Source of the DNA: Novosphingobium sp. MW5
Lineage (GTDB): Bacteria; Pseudomonadota; Alphaproteobacteria; Sphingomonadales; Sphingomonadaceae
Direction of reading: 5' to 3'
Length of the DNA: 64,000 nucleotides
Assembly (NCBI GenBank): GCA_025938935.1
Contig: JAPCWB010000001.1
Coordinates: 1,860,001-1,924,000, forward strand
In this document: piece by piece, positions 62,448 to 64,000 of the stretch
Position numbering within the stretch: the first letter of the stretch is position 1
Layout: every line of letters starts with the position of its first letter
Notes under the pieces: generated by a model
What the model was told of the DNA's origin: nothing
Database searches by the model: none
The model's input: the letters and a program-made list of their open reading frames with translations, nothing else
Program-made: the position numbers and the translations under genes

Positions 62448-64000
62448 ATGCCCCGCCTGACTGCCGCCTTTGTAATTGGATCCACTCTCGGCCTTGCCGC
62501 CACCCCGGCACTCGCTCAGCGTTCGGCGGAAAACGCGGCGGCGAGCAGCGACGATGCCTTTGGCACCCAGGTCGGGACCGAGGCGACGGGCATCTATAAC
62601 GAGAATGACACGCGCGGCCTCAGCCCGCTGAAGGCCGGCAATGCGCGGATCGACGGCATCTATTTCGATCCTGTGGCAACCCTTTCCGGCCGCACAAGGG
62701 CCTCCTATGGCATCCGGGTAGGCATCGCAGCCATCGACTACCCCTTCGGCGCGCCCACCGGCATTGTCGACAACCGCCAGCGCAGTGCCGGCAACGATTT
62801 CGTCGCGAGCGTCGGGCTGACCCGCCTTCAGTATACGGGCCTGCTGGCCGAGCTGGACCTGCAAGTGCCGATCCTTGCCGATCGCCTGAGCACTGCCGTG
62901 GGCATCGGTTATGCCCGAACCGTGACTGGCGACGGGGCCGTACTGCCCAGCGCCGCGATTGCCGTGCGGCCGATCCTGCGCCCGGGCAAAGGGATCGAGA
63001 TCAGCCCCTTCTACGCAGGCACCCTGCTGTGGGACGTCCACGCCCGCCCGTTCTTCCTGACCAGCGGCGACATCATTCCGCCGCAGCCGAAGCTGGGACA
63101 TTACCTGGGGCAAGACTGGGCAAAAGGGCGGATATTCCAGAGCAACGCCGGCATCACGGTCCGCGCGCCGATCACAGGCCGGTTGGCCCTGCGCGGAGGC
63201 CTGTTCCGCTCGGGCCTTCAGCGCCAGCACAACTATTCGGAGTTCTTCAGCTTCGCTGGCCCCGGAACAACCGTTCGCCACCGGCTGATCTCCGACCCCC
63301 GGCAGGATGTCCATTCCCGGAGCGGCGAGGCGCAATTGGCGTGGAAGCTGGGGGAGACGAACGGCTTGCAGCACCGGATCATAGCCGGCTTCCGTGCCCG
63401 CAAGCGCTATACCGAGTCCGGAGGATCGGACCTGCGCGATTTCGGGACTATGGACCTTTACGGCGACGATCAGGAGACCGAGCCGACCTTCACCTATGGT
63501 CCGGTAAACGTCGGCCGGGTAAGCCAGCGGGCGTTTCTGCTCGGCTATCTGGCCAAGCACCGTCATCTGGGCAGCATCAACATTGGCCTTCAGCGCGCCC
63601 GCTACCGCGCGACGTTCCGCGATGCCCGCACCGGGAACGAGACGACCAGCGCAACCGACGCCTGGCTTTATAATGCCACTGTTGCGCTTCATCTCGCGCG
63701 GCACGTCGAGCTGTTTGCCGGTACCCAGAAAGGCCTTGAGGACAGCGGCGCGGCGCCGGAAAACGCGATCAATCGCAACGAGCAGCTGCCGACCACCGTT
63801 TCCACCCAGATCGAAGGAGGGCTACGTGTCGGCCTGGGGAAGGGAAACCAGCTGGTAATCTCCGCCTTCCAGATCAAACGGCCCTATTTCTCCTACGATG
63901 TCGGCGGCCGCTTCACCGAACTGGGAGAGGCTCGCTACCGGGGCGCTGAGCTTTCCTTCGCCGGACACTTCGACCGGCTGACCGTGCTTGCCGGTGCGGT
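62448..64000 (+). CDS. TonB-dependent receptor-like outer-membrane protein, partial (runs off right edge)
   Basis: An open frame from ATG 62448 continues without a stop to the end of the window, giving at least 517 residues. It has a signal peptide (AAFVIGSTLGLAATPALA, cleavage before QRSA), a short plug-like region (TRGLSPLKAGNARIDGIYFD), and then alternating beta-strand segments typical of a barrel (RASYGIRVGIAAIDYPFG, YRGAELSFAGHFDRL). No clear TonB box is seen before the plug-like part. AGGAG lies seven bases upstream. It is probably an iron-siderophore or similar receptor, unrelated to the island since the operator is absent. Confidence 0.8.
   Translation, partial: MPRLTAAFVIGSTLGLAATPALAQRSAENAAASSDDAFGTQVGTEATGIYNENDTRGLSPLKAGNARIDGIYFDPVATLSGRTRASYGIRVGIAAIDYPFGAPTGIVDNRQRSAGNDFVASVGLTRLQYTGLLAELDLQVPILADRLSTAVGIGYARTVTGDGAVLPSAAIAVRPILRPGKGIEISPFYAGTLLWDVHARPFFLTSGDIIPPQPKLGHYLGQDWAKGRIFQSNAGITVRAPITGRLALRGGLFRSGLQRQHNYSEFFSFAGPGTTVRHRLISDPRQDVHSRSGEAQLAWKLGETNGLQHRIIAGFRARKRYTESGGSDLRDFGTMDLYGDDQETEPTFTYGPVNVGRVSQRAFLLGYLAKHRHLGSINIGLQRARYRATFRDARTGNETTSATDAWLYNATVALHLARHVELFAGTQKGLEDSGAAPENAINRNEQLPTTVSTQIEGGLRVGLGKGNQLVISAFQIKRPYFSYDVGGRFTELGEARYRGAELSFAGHFDRLTVLAGA

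Overview
The window comes from a GC-rich alphaproteobacterium, most likely a sphingomonad of the order Sphingomonadales. The evidence is the style of its two TonB-dependent-receptor-type outer-membrane proteins, the density of short-chain dehydrogenases, Spinster-type MFS carriers and LEH/SnoaL-fold proteins, and the typical alphaproteobacterial housekeeping genes at the right end. This placement rests on protein style and recall, not on a search.

Positions 1 to about 56470 form one large catabolic island. It has about 19 short transcription units, many of them divergent pairs. It encodes seven SDRs, four luciferase-like (LLM) flavin/F420 oxidoreductases, a BKACE-type beta-keto acid cleavage enzyme, a fused FO synthase (CofG-CofH) with CofC for coenzyme F420, a KstD-like flavoprotein, a Rieske protein next to a Rieske-less oxygenase, a [2Fe-2S] ferredoxin, a P450, two limonene-epoxide-hydrolase-like proteins, two sulfotransferases, two APH-type kinases, a tyrosine-phosphatase-fold protein, two MFS carriers, a TonB receptor, and a branched-chain beta-oxidation set (alpha-methylacyl-CoA racemase, two acyl-CoA dehydrogenases, FadJ-like protein, thiolase, MaoC, OYE/dienoyl-CoA-reductase-like protein). 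Together these suggest uptake, oxygenation, ring modification and side-chain beta-oxidation of a hydrophobic terpenoid- or steroid-like molecule. The substrate itself cannot be read from the sequence.

The strongest new signal is regulatory. A 16-bp inverted repeat, CCTNYC-N4-GRNAGG, sits in 11 intergenic promoter regions across the island (75, 3153, 5950, 14234, 22938, 33425, 36536, 39520, 43666, 46833, 51842). It usually lies 45-65 nt from the start codons on either side. It makes the island look like one regulon, controlled by the local LuxR/MalT-like or TetR regulator, each of which has a copy in its own promoter. The second strong signal is the adjacent gene pair at 17876-19877. One protein keeps the Rieske cluster ligands but has lost the mononuclear-iron motif. 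The other keeps the iron motif but has had its Rieske-binding stretch removed. This looks like a split, complementary Rieske oxygenase.

From 56474 to 58094 there is a boundary zone: an orphan GSU2403-type nucleotidyltransferase with four TTTACCCTGCAA-type repeats at its promoter, then tRNA-Thr(TGT). Beyond it lie ordinary genes: a hypothetical protein, rarA, a small membrane protein, a glycosyltransferase, an ABM-domain protein and a partial outer-membrane receptor running off the right edge.

Three island genes (LuxR regulator, MFS carrier, thiolase) carry single-base frameshifts, and the tRNA T-arm is one base short. All could be base-calling errors, so these lesions should be checked against reads before being called pseudogenes. 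No IS element, CRISPR array or rRNA was seen.
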